Of a stretch of 64,000 nucleotides of DNA, positions 30,527-38,958 are shown one piece after another. Numbering within the stretch: position 1 is the first letter of the stretch; every line of letters begins with the position of its first letter. The position numbers and the translations under genes were made by a program. A model generated the notes under the pieces. It was not told the origin of the DNA, searched no databases, and saw nothing but the letters and a program-made list of their open reading frames with translations. This DNA is from Sphingomonas sp. CBMAI 2297. Its GTDB lineage: Bacteria > Pseudomonadota > Alphaproteobacteria > Sphingomonadales > Sphingomonadaceae. The stretch is taken from positions 164,586 through 228,585 of the forward strand of contig NZ_JAPDIR010000007.1 in the NCBI RefSeq assembly GCF_029870595.1, written 5' to 3'.

Positions 30527-30558
30527 GGCCTCTCCCGTGCGGGCGTCTGAGCATGCGC

Positions 30559-30574
30559 CCGTTAGCGCTAACGG
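30559..30574. promoter_or_regulatory. LacI-type operator before the MFS-GH43 operon
   Basis: CCGTTAGCGCTAACGG is a perfect 16-base palindrome with the central CG/GC step typical of LacI-family operators. It lies 33 bases before the transporter start and after the -10 box, a place where a bound repressor would block elongation. The repressor gene is not in the window. Confidence 0.7.
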
Positions 30575-30617
30575 TGGCGGGTTTGGGGCGGAAGGGCAAG
30601 AGAGATTTGTATGAGTT

Positions 30618-30623
30618 ATTATA
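30618..30623 (-). promoter_or_regulatory. -10 box for the MFS-GH43 operon
   Basis: The minus strand reads TATAAT here, an exact consensus -10 and rare in this G+C-rich region. No good -35 is seen 16-18 bases before it, which suggests that an activator or an extended -10 helps. Confidence 0.45.
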
Positions 30624-30715
30624 CTCGCTTCCCTGGAAGGGAGGGGAGCTTCGGAAGCGGGTTTGACCGCAATCGCCGGGATGTGGCCCGCCCGGCGCGC
30701 GCCTATATCCATCCC

Positions 30716-31756
30716 ATGACCCACCCATTCTCCCTCTCCGAAGACGCGGCCTGGGCCGCCTTCGAAGCGCGCGACCGCGCCTTTGACGGGCGATTGATCG
30801 TCGCGGTGACCACCACGCGCATCTATTGCAAGCCGACCTGCCCGGCGCGCCGGCCGAAGCGCGAGCATGTCGAGTTCTTCGACGATGCCGATGCCGCCCG
30901 CGCCGCCGGCTATCGGGCGTGCCTGCGCTGCAAGCCCGACGAGGTCGGCCGCGATCGGATCGCCGTGGCGAAGGCAGTGGCGCTGATCGAGGCGGCCGAG
31001 GAGAATGTCTCGCTCGACGCAGTCGCCGCGGCGGTCGGCTATGCGCCGCATCATTTCCACCGGCTGTTCAAGCGCGCCACCGGCGTGACGCCTGCCGCCT
31101 ATGCCCGTGGGCTGAAGGCCAGGCGCGCCGCCGAGGCGCTGTCCGGCGAGGAGAGCGTGACCGGCGCGATCTACGAGGCCGGCTATTCCGCGCCGAGCCG
31201 CTTCTACGAGACCGCCAATGCCCGGCTCGGCATGAGCCCCAGCGCATGGAAGCGCGGCGGCGCGGGCGTGACGATCCGCTGGACCATCGCCGAAACCAGC
31301 CTGGGCCCGCTGCTGATCGCGGCGACCGACAAGGGCCTGTGCCGCGTCGCCTTCGAGGAGAATGCCTTCGACCTGACCCGGCGCTTCCCGGCGGCGGAGG
31401 TCGTCCAGGGCGGCGCGGCGCTGGCCGCGCTCGCCGCGCGGGTGGTCGCCGAGGTGGAGAGCCCGGGGCGCGACACCGATCTGCCGCTCGACGTGCGGGG
31501 CACCGCCTTTCAGGAAGCGGTGTGGCAGGCCCTGCGCACGATCCCGCCGGGCGAGACGCGCAGCTATGCCCAGCTCGCCGCCGCCGCCGGCAGCCCGGGC
31601 GCGGTGCGCGCCGCCGGCACGGCTTGCGGCGCCAATCACGTGCCGGTGATCATCCCCTGCCACCGCGCGCTGCGCTCGGACGGCAGCATGGGCGGCTATG
31701 CCTATGGCGTGGACCGCAAAAAGGCATTGCTGAAGCGCGAGGGAGCCGACCGGTGA
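30716..31756 (+). CDS. ada: Ada: methylphosphotriester/O6-alkylguanine-DNA alkyltransferase and regulator
   Basis: Repairs alkylated DNA and activates the adaptive response. The N-terminal zinc domain has C38, C42, C69 and C72 at exactly the Ada positions (YCKPTCP, CLRCKPD); C38 would accept the phosphotriester methyl group. An AraC-type HTH follows (about 88-180). The C-terminal AGT domain has the acceptor C315 in IIPCHRALRSDG. Length 346, close to E. coli Ada. ATG 30716 is chosen by family alignment; the frame is open to 30611. The next gene overlaps its stop by GTGA. Confidence 0.95.
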   Translation: MTHPFSLSEDAAWAAFEARDRAFDGRLIVAVTTTRIYCKPTCPARRPKREHVEFFDDADAARAAGYRACLRCKPDEVGRDRIAVAKAVALIEAAEENVSLDAVAAAVGYAPHHFHRLFKRATGVTPAAYARGLKARRAAEALSGEESVTGAIYEAGYSAPSRFYETANARLGMSPSAWKRGGAGVTIRWTIAETSLGPLLIAATDKGLCRVAFEENAFDLTRRFPAAEVVQGGAALAALAARVVAEVESPGRDTDLPLDVRGTAFQEAVWQALRTIPPGETRSYAQLAAAAGSPGAVRAAGTACGANHVPVIIPCHRALRSDGSMGGYAYGVDRKKALLKREGADR

Positions 31757-32220
31757 ACTATGTGATCCAGGGTATCGATCCGGCGCCGTTCCGCTCTCTC
31801 TACGGCCTGTCGGACGCGGAGCTGGCGGCGCGGCATGCCGTCCGCATGCGCGTGGCGAAGAAGCCCGGCGCCCCGTGCCGGGTGACGCTGGCCGATGCCG
31901 AGCCGGGCGAGACGGTGCTGCTGGTCAACCACGAGCATCTGCCGGTCGCCTCGCCCTATCGCAGTGCCCATGCCATCTTCGTGCGCGAGGGGGCCGAGGT
32001 GCCGGCGCGCTTCGAGAATGCGGTGCCCGAGCCGCTGGCGATCCGTCTGCTCTCGGTCCGCGCCTTTGACGCCGCCGGCATGATGACCGACGCCGAAGTG
32101 GTGGAAGGCCGTGATCTCGAGCCGCTGATCGCGCGCTTCTTCGCGGATCCGGCGGTGGCGTATCTGCACGTGCACAATGCCAGGCCCGGCTGCTTCGCGG
32201 CACGGGTGGACCGGGGCTAG
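31753..32220 (+). CDS. DUF1203-family protein
   Basis: 155 residues from a GTG that overlaps the ada stop. It has the family pattern: ALAARHAVRMR-like ELAARHAVRMRVAKKPGAPC, then CRVTLADAEPGETVLLVNHE and SPYRSAHAIFVREGAE, and the C-terminal YLHVHNARPGCFAARV. Function is unknown. The coupling to ada hints that it is expressed during alkylation stress. Confidence 0.82.
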   Translation: MNYVIQGIDPAPFRSLYGLSDAELAARHAVRMRVAKKPGAPCRVTLADAEPGETVLLVNHEHLPVASPYRSAHAIFVREGAEVPARFENAVPEPLAIRLLSVRAFDAAGMMTDAEVVEGRDLEPLIARFFADPAVAYLHVHNARPGCFAARVDRG

Positions 32221-32265
32221 GCTGGGGCCTCCCAACCCCCGCCGTCACCCCCGCATAGCCCCGCC

Positions 32266-32400
32266 GTCATCCCCGCGAAGGCGGGAATCCAGGGCCAGGC
32301 GCAATGGTCGTGAGGCACGCTTTGCCGTCTCCGGCAAGCCCATGCGCGATTTCTGCGATTGCCTCATATTGCCCTGGGTCCCCGCCTGCGCGGGGAGGAC
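32266..32400. repeat. Family-A palindromic repeat pair
   Basis: GTCATCCCCGCGAAGGCGGG at the left (32266-32285) and CCCCGCCTGCGCGGGGAGGAC at the right (ending 32400) face each other across about 80 bases. The sequence lies between convergent genes. Related pairs are at 44607, 60421 and 61874. Confidence 0.7.
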
Positions 32401-32451
32401 GGTGAGTCGCTACCTAGGGTCGGGGCTCGTATTCCCCTGGTGGCCGGCGGA

Positions 32452-33996
32452 TCACTTCGCCGCGGGCGTCGCCCCGGCCGCCGTCCCGTCCGATGCGGAG
32501 CATTTGTAGACCAGCTTCTCGTTGTACACCGGCGGCAGCGCGGTGCGGATCGATTGCTGCTGGGTCGCCAGCTCGGCGCGCTTGGCCTGGTCCGCAGAGC
32601 ATTCCTTGAGCGGCACGCCCTTCCGCAGCGCGCGCGCCTGCTTCATCTGCTCGGAGGAGAGCAGATAGCGCGTATTGGTATAGATGGCCGTCGCGGGATC
32701 GAAATCGAGCACCGAGACATTGGCTTCCTGGTCCGGCACCAGGATGCGCTGCCAGTGCGTGCCGGACTCGGCATATTGCGTGCGGCCGTTGATGCAGCCG
32801 TCCTCGCCGATGTCGAGGTCGACCTTGTCGGTCGGGGAAACGATCACCCGGCTGCGCTCGGGGACGAGGGTGCAGACCAGCTTGCCCTGCGCCGCCGTGC
32901 TCGTGGTGCCCGCCGCCACGGCCTTGGGCACCGGCACCACCGTGGCTTCGTCGAAGCCCGGCCGGCTGAGGAACAGGGCGGCCGCGCCCAGCATCAGCAC
33001 GCCGCCGCCCGCCGCGACCCAGATCGCCTCGCGCTTGCGCTCGCGCGAGAGCAGCAGCCCGGCCCCGCCCATCGCCAGCGCGCCCAGCACGAGCAGCACC
33101 GCCGCGCCGGCCATATAATTCTCGCGCGCGGTCTCGGCGCGATTGCGCGCCTGGGTGATCGCATCGTCGCGCTCCGCCTCGGCCCGGGCGGCATTGGCGC
33201 GCGATGCCTCGTCGGCCGCCAGGCGAGCCTTCTCGTCGGCGCTGCGCTCCTGCGCCATCTGTTCCTCGACCGAGGTGCAGGGCATGTCGACCGTGGCGAA
33301 GGGCTGCTTCGCTTCGCCCAGAAAGGCGGCCAGCTCGCTGCCGGCAATGGCGAAGGCGAAGGTCGAATCGCCGTCGTCATTATGGGTGATCGCCGAATTG
33401 ACGCCGAGCACCCGGCCGCAGCGATCGAGCAGCGGCCCGCCCGAATTGCCGCGGGCGATGCTGGCGGTGTGGAGCAGCACGCTCACGCCGCTCAGCTGGC
33501 GCAGCCCGGCGAATCCGCCCTGCGAGCGCACCGGCGACTGGGGCTTGATGAAATCCGCCGCCGAGCGCGCGGTGGCGACGTCGACATTGCCCGGATAGCC
33601 GAGCGCGACGAGCGAATCGCCGTCGGAGATCCTGCCGCCGAACAAAGTGAGCGGCGGCAGGCGAACGCCGGTGAACTCGATCAGCGCCAGGTCGCGCGCC
33701 TGGTCGATCTTGATCACCTTGCCCTGATAGGATTTGTCGCCTTCCGAGGGGACGACGCCGATCACGACATTGTCGGGATAGCGCGAGGCGAGGTCGACGA
33801 CGTGCGCGTTGGTGACCACCCGGTTGGGCGCCACCGCGAAGCCGCTGCCATGGCCGAAGCCGACCACTTCGTCATCGACCACCGCGATGGTGACGATGCG
33901 CACCACGCCGCGCGCCGAGGCGGAGATGTCGTCGGCATGCGCCGGGGCCGCCCATGCGAAGAGCAGCGCCACCACGATAAGCAACCGACGCATCAT
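32452..33996 (-). CDS. Exported trypsin-like serine protease with membrane-anchored C-terminus
   Basis: 514 residues with a signal peptide (RRLLIVVALLFAWAAPAHA). The HtrA-like protease core has H65 (TNAHVV), D102 (ARDLALIEF) and S185 (RGNSGGPLL). Instead of PDZ domains, a charged Ala-rich helix follows (about 242-290), then two membrane segments (about 295-317 and 325-345) and a 165-residue tail with four cysteines (LVCTLVPERSRVIV, DGCINGRTQY, LKECSADQ, YKCSAS). GGAGG lies 10 bases before the chosen ATG. Topology would put the protease and the tail on the same side. Confidence 0.85.
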   Translation of the reverse strand: MMRRLLIVVALLFAWAAPAHADDISASARGVVRIVTIAVVDDEVVGFGHGSGFAVAPNRVVTNAHVVDLASRYPDNVVIGVVPSEGDKSYQGKVIKIDQARDLALIEFTGVRLPPLTLFGGRISDGDSLVALGYPGNVDVATARSAADFIKPQSPVRSQGGFAGLRQLSGVSVLLHTASIARGNSGGPLLDRCGRVLGVNSAITHNDDGDSTFAFAIAGSELAAFLGEAKQPFATVDMPCTSVEEQMAQERSADEKARLAADEASRANAARAEAERDDAITQARNRAETARENYMAGAAVLLVLGALAMGGAGLLLSRERKREAIWVAAGGGVLMLGAAALFLSRPGFDEATVVPVPKAVAAGTTSTAAQGKLVCTLVPERSRVIVSPTDKVDLDIGEDGCINGRTQYAESGTHWQRILVPDQEANVSVLDFDPATAIYTNTRYLLSSEQMKQARALRKGVPLKECSADQAKRAELATQQQSIRTALPPVYNEKLVYKCSASDGTAAGATPAAK

Positions 33997-34078
33997 CGAA
34001 CCCGAACCTCCATTTGGCCGGCAGCTTTCGGGCAAAAGCCGCGGCGGTTCAAGCCGGGGCCTGCGGAGGCGGCGGGGT

Positions 34079-35614
34079 TCAGCCCTTTTTCTTCTTCTCC
34101 GCCTCCTCGGCCGCCTTCTTCGCCTTGGCCTCGCCCTCGGCGAGCACGGCCAGCGCGCCTTCGGTGCCCTTCTCGTCGAGCGCGGTGAGCACCTTCAGCG
34201 CCATATTGTCGGCCGGCGCGTGCGGGCTGTAGGCGACCGGCTCGAAGGCCACGCGCGCGGCCTTGGCGTCGTTCATCTCGAGCAGCACCTTGCCCGCCGT
34301 GACGCGCAGGCCGGTGTCGAACGGTGCCAGCACATAGGCGCCGAGCAGCCCGTTCCGCGCATTGGCGGTCGGCGCCTGCTTGGCTGCGGCGAAGCTCTCG
34401 TAGAACAGCACCAGCGGCTGGGGATAGTCGGTATCGAGCTTGTTGGCCTTGAGGAAATGGCCGCGGATCGCCTTCCAGCGCTCCGGATTGGTGTCGCCGG
34501 CGGCCTTGGCGGCCTCCATCTGCGCCATGCCCTTGTAGAGCAGGGCATGGATGGACTTGGGATCGGCGGCCAGCGCGCGATCGGCGGCCGCTTCGGCGGC
34601 GGCATAGTTCTTGGCGTCGAACTCGGCCTCGGCCAGCTCGTTCTGCGCCGCCGCGTCGGTGGGATAGGGCGCCGCGAGCCGGCGCGCGAGCTCGGCGACT
34701 TCTGGCGCGGTTTCCGAGGTCACGCCACTGCTCGAGCGCAGCCGCGCCGGCAGGGTGGCGATCTCGCCGGCGCCGAGCTTGCGCAGCGTGACCTTGCCGA
34801 CCGCGACCTGATCCCTGGACAGGCGCAGCAACGGCAGCGTCTTGCCCGAAATGTAGCGGTTGAGCTTGTTGTCGAGATCGTTCGGGTTTCCGAAGGACCG
34901 GCCCGCCTCGGCGGTCTTCCCCTCGTTGCTCAGCGTGATGTAGTCGGCCAGTTCCTTGCCGTGGCCGCCGAGCAGCGCATAATGGGTCAGCAGCCAGCCG
35001 CGACCATAGAGGATATGGGTCTGCAGGTCGTCGAGCTTGCCCGGGTTGAGCATCAGCAGCTGGCTAGCCGGGATCTGGTTGGTCTGGTTGATGCCGTATT
35101 TGCGATATTCCGGCGGCGCGCCGAAGGTCAGCGTGCCGTCCGTCCGATAGCTGGCGGTGCCGACGAACTCGGCGAACCCCTCGACGAACCATTTGGCGAA
35201 CACCGCGCTCGGCCAGCTCGCGAACATGAAGCTATGGGCATATTCGTGCTGCAGGATCGTCCGCGCGCTGAGCTCGCCGCTGGTCTTGCGCGGCGCGAAC
35301 GCCATCGGGCCGGAGGCGCGCGCCTGGTAATAGCCGGCGATCGAGTGGTTGCCCGAAAGCTTCCGGATCGCGTCGACGTCGTCGAGCATGAACACGGTGA
35401 CGCGCAGGTTCGGGCTGAGCGGCTTGTCCGGCGTGCCGGTGATCGTCCGCAGCGCCTGGTCGAAGCGCTCGAGCGACTCGGTCGCCGCGGTGACCTGCTC
35501 GGGCGAGCCTTCCGAATAGACGATGAAATGCTTGGAGCTGCCTTCGTACCAGTCGGCGGCGTGCCCGAACGACGGCAGTAGCAGCGAAGTGGCGAGTAAC
35601 AGATGACGACGCAT
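34079..35614 (-). CDS. Secreted metallopeptidase-like TPR protein (DUF1570-like)
   Basis: 511 residues with signal peptide MRRHLLLATSLLLPSFGHA. A gluzincin-type zinc motif is intact: HEYAH at 123-127, with candidate third ligand E145 or E149 in WFVEGFAEFVG. The start of the mature chain (ADWYEGSSKHFIVYSEGS) is typical of this family. The second half has TPR-like helices (AAQNELAEAEFDAKNYAAAE, ALLYKGMAQMEAAKAAG). The end is Lys/Glu-rich. Substrate unknown. It follows priA on the opposite side of a 91-base spacer, same strand. Confidence 0.78.
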   Translation of the reverse strand: MRRHLLLATSLLLPSFGHAADWYEGSSKHFIVYSEGSPEQVTAATESLERFDQALRTITGTPDKPLSPNLRVTVFMLDDVDAIRKLSGNHSIAGYYQARASGPMAFAPRKTSGELSARTILQHEYAHSFMFASWPSAVFAKWFVEGFAEFVGTASYRTDGTLTFGAPPEYRKYGINQTNQIPASQLLMLNPGKLDDLQTHILYGRGWLLTHYALLGGHGKELADYITLSNEGKTAEAGRSFGNPNDLDNKLNRYISGKTLPLLRLSRDQVAVGKVTLRKLGAGEIATLPARLRSSSGVTSETAPEVAELARRLAAPYPTDAAAQNELAEAEFDAKNYAAAEAAADRALAADPKSIHALLYKGMAQMEAAKAAGDTNPERWKAIRGHFLKANKLDTDYPQPLVLFYESFAAAKQAPTANARNGLLGAYVLAPFDTGLRVTAGKVLLEMNDAKAARVAFEPVAYSPHAPADNMALKVLTALDEKGTEGALAVLAEGEAKAKKAAEEAEKKKKG

Positions 35615-35705
35615 GATTCTTCCCCCCGATCGACCGAGTTTATGGGCTGCGGCCGGCTCGTCAATCGGTGACGTTGCGGGAACGGGCGATCGGGTCCGCC
35701 GCGGA

Positions 35706-37874
35706 TCAGACGAAGCTGTAGGGATCGACGTCCACGGCCACGCGCACCTTGGGGCTCCAGGTCAGGCTGCCCAGCCAGTCGCGCAGCACCTGCTGCACGT
35801 CGAAGCTGCGCCGGGCATGGACGAGCAGCCGGTAGCGGTGGCGGCCGCGCAGCATCGCCAGCGGGGCGGGCGCGGGGCCGTAGACGTGCATGTCCTCGCC
35901 GCTCTCGGGCGCGGTGCGGCCGATCATCCGCGCGGCTTCCTCGGCGGCGGCGCGATCCTCGCTCGAGACGATGATCGCGGCATAGCGGCCATAGGGCGGC
36001 GCCTCGGCGTCGCGGCGCGCCTCGGTCTCGGCGGCGTAGAAGCTGTCGGCATCGCCCGAGACGAGCGCGCGCATCACCGGCGCATCGGGCGCGTGGGTCT
36101 GGATATAGACGGTGCCGGGCTTCTCGCCCCGGCCCGCGCGCCCGGCCACCTGCATGATCTGCTGGAAGGTCCGCTCGCTGGCGCGCAGGTCGCCGCCGTC
36201 CAGCCCCAGGTCCGCATCGACCACGCCGACCAGGGTCAGATTGGGGAAGTGATAGCCCTTGGTGACCAGCTGGGTGCCGATGACGATATCGATCGCGCCA
36301 TGCTCCATCCGCGCGACGAACTCGGCGGCCTTGGCGGGCGACCAGAGCGTGTCCGAAGTGACGATGGCGGTCCGCGCCTCGGGCCACAGCGCCGCCACTT
36401 CGTCGGCGATGCGCTCCACGCCCGGGCCGCAGGCGACCAGCGTGTCCTCGCTCTTGCACTCGGGGCACAGGCTCGGCGCGGGGATCGTGTGGCCGCAATG
36501 ATGGCAGGAGAGGCGGCGGAGCAGCCGGTGCTCGACCATCCACGCCGTGCAGTTCGGGCATTGGAAGCGGTGGCCGCAATGCCGGCAGAGCGTCAGCGGG
36601 GCATAGCCGCGCCGGTTGAGGAACAGCAGCGACTGCTCGCCCTTCGCCAGCGTCGCGTCGATCGCCTTCACCAGCGCGGGTGCCAGCCAGCGGCCACGCT
36701 CGGGCGGGTCCTGGATCAGGTCGATCGGAATGATCTCGGGCATTTCCGCAAGCCCATAGCGGCCGGGGAGCTTGAGCTCTTCGTAGCGGCCCAGTTCGAC
36801 CTGGTGGCGCGTCTCGATCGCCGGCGTGGCCGAGGCGAGGATCACCGGGCAGGATTCGAACCGGCCGCGCATCACCGCCACGTCGCGGGCATGGTAATGG
36901 ACGCCGTCTTCCTGCTTGAAGCTGGTCTCGTGCGCCTCGTCGACCACGATCAGGCCGAGGTTCGGATAGGGCAGGAACAGTGCCGAGCGGGCGCCCACCG
37001 TCACCATCGCCTCGCCGCCGGCGATCGCCCGCCAGGCGCGGCGGCGCTGCGAAGTGCGCAGGCCCGAATGCCAGGCCACCGGATCGCAGCCGAAGCGCTT
37101 CTCGAAGCGGGTGAGGAAAGGCTCGGTCAGCGCGATCTCGGGCAGCAGTACCAGCGTCTGCCGCCCCGCCGCCAGCGCGGCGGCGACCGCTTCGAAATAG
37201 ACTTCGGTCTTGCCCGATCCGGTCACCCCGTCGAGCAGGAAGGGCTGGAAACCGGCCGCGTCCACTGCCTGGCGCAGCGTCGCGGCGGCATCGGCCTGTT
37301 CGGGGTTGAGCCGGGGCGGGGCGAAATCGGGATCGGGCAGCGGATAGGGCGTGTCGGTGTCGACCACCACCGCCTCGATCGCGCCGGCCTTCGCCAGGCC
37401 GCGGATCACCGCGTCGGAGACGTCGGCGGCCAGGGCCAGCTCGCGCACCAGCCCCTGGCGCTCGCCGATGCGCTCCAGCGCCTGCGCGCGCTGCGGGGTC
37501 AGCCGGGCGGGCACCTGGCCGGTCGCGCGATATTCGGTGATCGTCGGCGCGCTCTCGAACGCCGCCGAGGTGCGCAGCGCCATCGCCAGCACGGCCGAGG
37601 GCGGGCTCAGATAATAGTCCGCCGTCCACTCGACGAGGCGGCGCACCGATGCGGGAATCGGCGGTGCGTCGGCGACGGCCATGATGTTCCGCAACCGATT
37701 GTCGCCGATCTCCTCGGTCGGCAGCCGCTCGGGCTCCCAGACCACGCCGGCATATTGGCGCGGCCCGATCGGCACGACCACGATCGATCCCGGCGCGACC
37801 TGCATGCTGGCGGGCACGCGATAGTCGAGCGGGCCGAGCGCGGGGTGGAGGACGAGGACGCGGGCGCGGGACAT
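35706..37874 (-). CDS. priA: Primosomal replication helicase PriA
   Basis: Restarts stalled replication forks. 722 residues. The 3'-end-binding domain begins ARVLVLHPALGPLDYRVP. Walker A is GVTGSGKTEVY, with DEAHE (DEAH box) after it and SATPAIE as motif III. The zinc-binding cysteines are grouped as CRHCGHRFQCPNC, CHHCGH and CPEC. Motifs V and VI are GTQLVTKGYHFPN and QVAGRAGRG. ATG 37874 is chosen because GAGG is 7 bases before it. It is divergent from the secreted-protein gene at 37948. Confidence 0.96.
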   Translation of the reverse strand: MSRARVLVLHPALGPLDYRVPASMQVAPGSIVVVPIGPRQYAGVVWEPERLPTEEIGDNRLRNIMAVADAPPIPASVRRLVEWTADYYLSPPSAVLAMALRTSAAFESAPTITEYRATGQVPARLTPQRAQALERIGERQGLVRELALAADVSDAVIRGLAKAGAIEAVVVDTDTPYPLPDPDFAPPRLNPEQADAAATLRQAVDAAGFQPFLLDGVTGSGKTEVYFEAVAAALAAGRQTLVLLPEIALTEPFLTRFEKRFGCDPVAWHSGLRTSQRRRAWRAIAGGEAMVTVGARSALFLPYPNLGLIVVDEAHETSFKQEDGVHYHARDVAVMRGRFESCPVILASATPAIETRHQVELGRYEELKLPGRYGLAEMPEIIPIDLIQDPPERGRWLAPALVKAIDATLAKGEQSLLFLNRRGYAPLTLCRHCGHRFQCPNCTAWMVEHRLLRRLSCHHCGHTIPAPSLCPECKSEDTLVACGPGVERIADEVAALWPEARTAIVTSDTLWSPAKAAEFVARMEHGAIDIVIGTQLVTKGYHFPNLTLVGVVDADLGLDGGDLRASERTFQQIMQVAGRAGRGEKPGTVYIQTHAPDAPVMRALVSGDADSFYAAETEARRDAEAPPYGRYAAIIVSSEDRAAAEEAARMIGRTAPESGEDMHVYGPAPAPLAMLRGRHRYRLLVHARRSFDVQQVLRDWLGSLTWSPKVRVAVDVDPYSFV

Positions 37875-37947
37875 GGATGGCCTCATATGGGCTTTTGCAC
37901 CGGAAACGGAATCCCCGTATCCGGTTGGCGCTTCAAGGAGACCGAAG

Positions 37948-38415
37948 ATGCTGCTCGCCGCTGCCCTGTTGCTCGCCCAGGCCGCACCCGCCGCCCCGGC
38001 GGCACAGACCACCCAATGCAAGGCGACCGACGCCAGCCTGCCCGCCGGCCTGCTCGGCTGGGTCGCGCCGGGCGACGCGTTCGTCCCCGGCAAGGCGGTG
38101 GCGCTGGACACGATCGACGGCGCGGCGCTCAAGGGCCTGCCCGCCGGGAGCAAGCCGGGCAAGGCGGCGATGATCGGCTTCCGCATCGAGAGCGCCGGCA
38201 TCTATGGCGTGGCGCTCGACCAGGGCGGCTGGATCGACGTGCTGCCGGGGGCCGAGGGCGGCACGGCGCTCGCCTCGGTCAGGCACGGCCATGGTCTGGA
38301 ATGCTCGACGATTCGCAAGATCGTCCGCTTCCGGTTCGAGCCGGGCATATATCGCCTCTATGTCTCCGGCCTTGCCGGGGCGAGGGTGAAGGCCATGCTG
38401 GTGGCCGGCGAATGA
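37948..38415 (+). CDS. Small exported protein, paralogue of the 39711 gene
   Basis: 155 residues with a signal peptide (LLAAALLLAQAAPAAPAAQ). The mature domain has C24 and C119, which align with C17 and C97 of the 39711 protein. Shared motifs are LPAGLLGW, GWID (94-97), CSTIRKI (119-125) and EPGIYRLYVSGLAG near the end. The pattern suggests a beta-sandwich closed by one disulfide. AAGGAG precedes the ATG. It overlaps the SnoaL-like gene by ATGA. I do not know a named family. Confidence 0.78.
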   Translation: MLLAAALLLAQAAPAAPAAQTTQCKATDASLPAGLLGWVAPGDAFVPGKAVALDTIDGAALKGLPAGSKPGKAAMIGFRIESAGIYGVALDQGGWIDVLPGAEGGTALASVRHGHGLECSTIRKIVRFRFEPGIYRLYVSGLAGARVKAMLVAGE

Positions 38416-38816
38416 GCGCCGCGAACAAGGCGGCGGTCCGCGCCTATGTCGATGCGTTCAACGCGCACGATGTCGCGCGGCTGACGCGGCTCTTCGCGCC
38501 GGATGCGAAGATCTGGGGCGTGCTCGGTGCCGGATCGCTCGAGATGGCGATGGGGATCTGGCGCGAGCTGCACGAGGGGATGGAGATGCGGCTCGAGATC
38601 CTCGATCTGGTCGCCGAGGGGGATTCGGTGGCGGTGCGCCTGCGCGAGACCGGTCGTTTCGCCGGCCCCTTTCGCGGATTGGGCGGGCTGGCGCCGACCG
38701 GCCGGCCCTATGAGGTGGCCGCGATGGAATGGTTCCGGCTGGAGGACGGGAAGATCACCGAGCGCTGGGGCGCCCGCGACTCCGCCGCGATCCTGAGGCA
38801 GGTGAGCGAAGCTTAG
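38412..38816 (+). CDS. SnoaL/NTF2-like protein
   Basis: 134 residues with the cone-fold pattern of SnoaL-like polyketide cyclases and ester cyclases: VRAYVDAFNAHDVARLTRLF, APDAKIWG, DSVAVRLRETGRF and YEVAAMEWFRLEDGKITERW. No signal peptide. Translation starts inside the stop of the gene before it. Its TAG stop lies in the left end of the 146-bp repeat element. Function unknown. Confidence 0.8.
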   Translation: MSAANKAAVRAYVDAFNAHDVARLTRLFAPDAKIWGVLGAGSLEMAMGIWRELHEGMEMRLEILDLVAEGDSVAVRLRETGRFAGPFRGLGGLAPTGRPYEVAAMEWFRLEDGKITERWGARDSAAILRQVSEA

Positions 38817-38958
38817 GGTGGGGACTCATATTCTTCCATCGTCACCCCGGCCTTGAGCCGGGGTCCCGCTATCTCGCCAGCGCAGGAAGCAGCGGGATCC
38901 CGGCTCAAGGCCGGGATGACGGTGGAAAATCAGATACTTGTTTGGGTTCTCAACCTAG
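38813..38958. repeat. MITE-like element, copy 1 (146 bp)
   Basis: The element runs from TTAGGGTGGGGACTCATA to GGGTTCTCAACCTAGG. Its core is a long palindrome (38841-38920) with arms GTCACCCCGGCCTTGAG... and ...CTCAAGGCCGGGATGAC. A second copy of the same length is at 60250-60395. The ends are imperfect terminal inverted repeats. Both neighbouring genes take their stop codons from the ends. Confidence 0.75.

Noticed and set aside
35613..38816. Open frame of 1,067 codons on plus through priA
   Set aside because: Antisense to priA. Only its last 134 codons (from 38412) are a real gene, the SnoaL-like protein.
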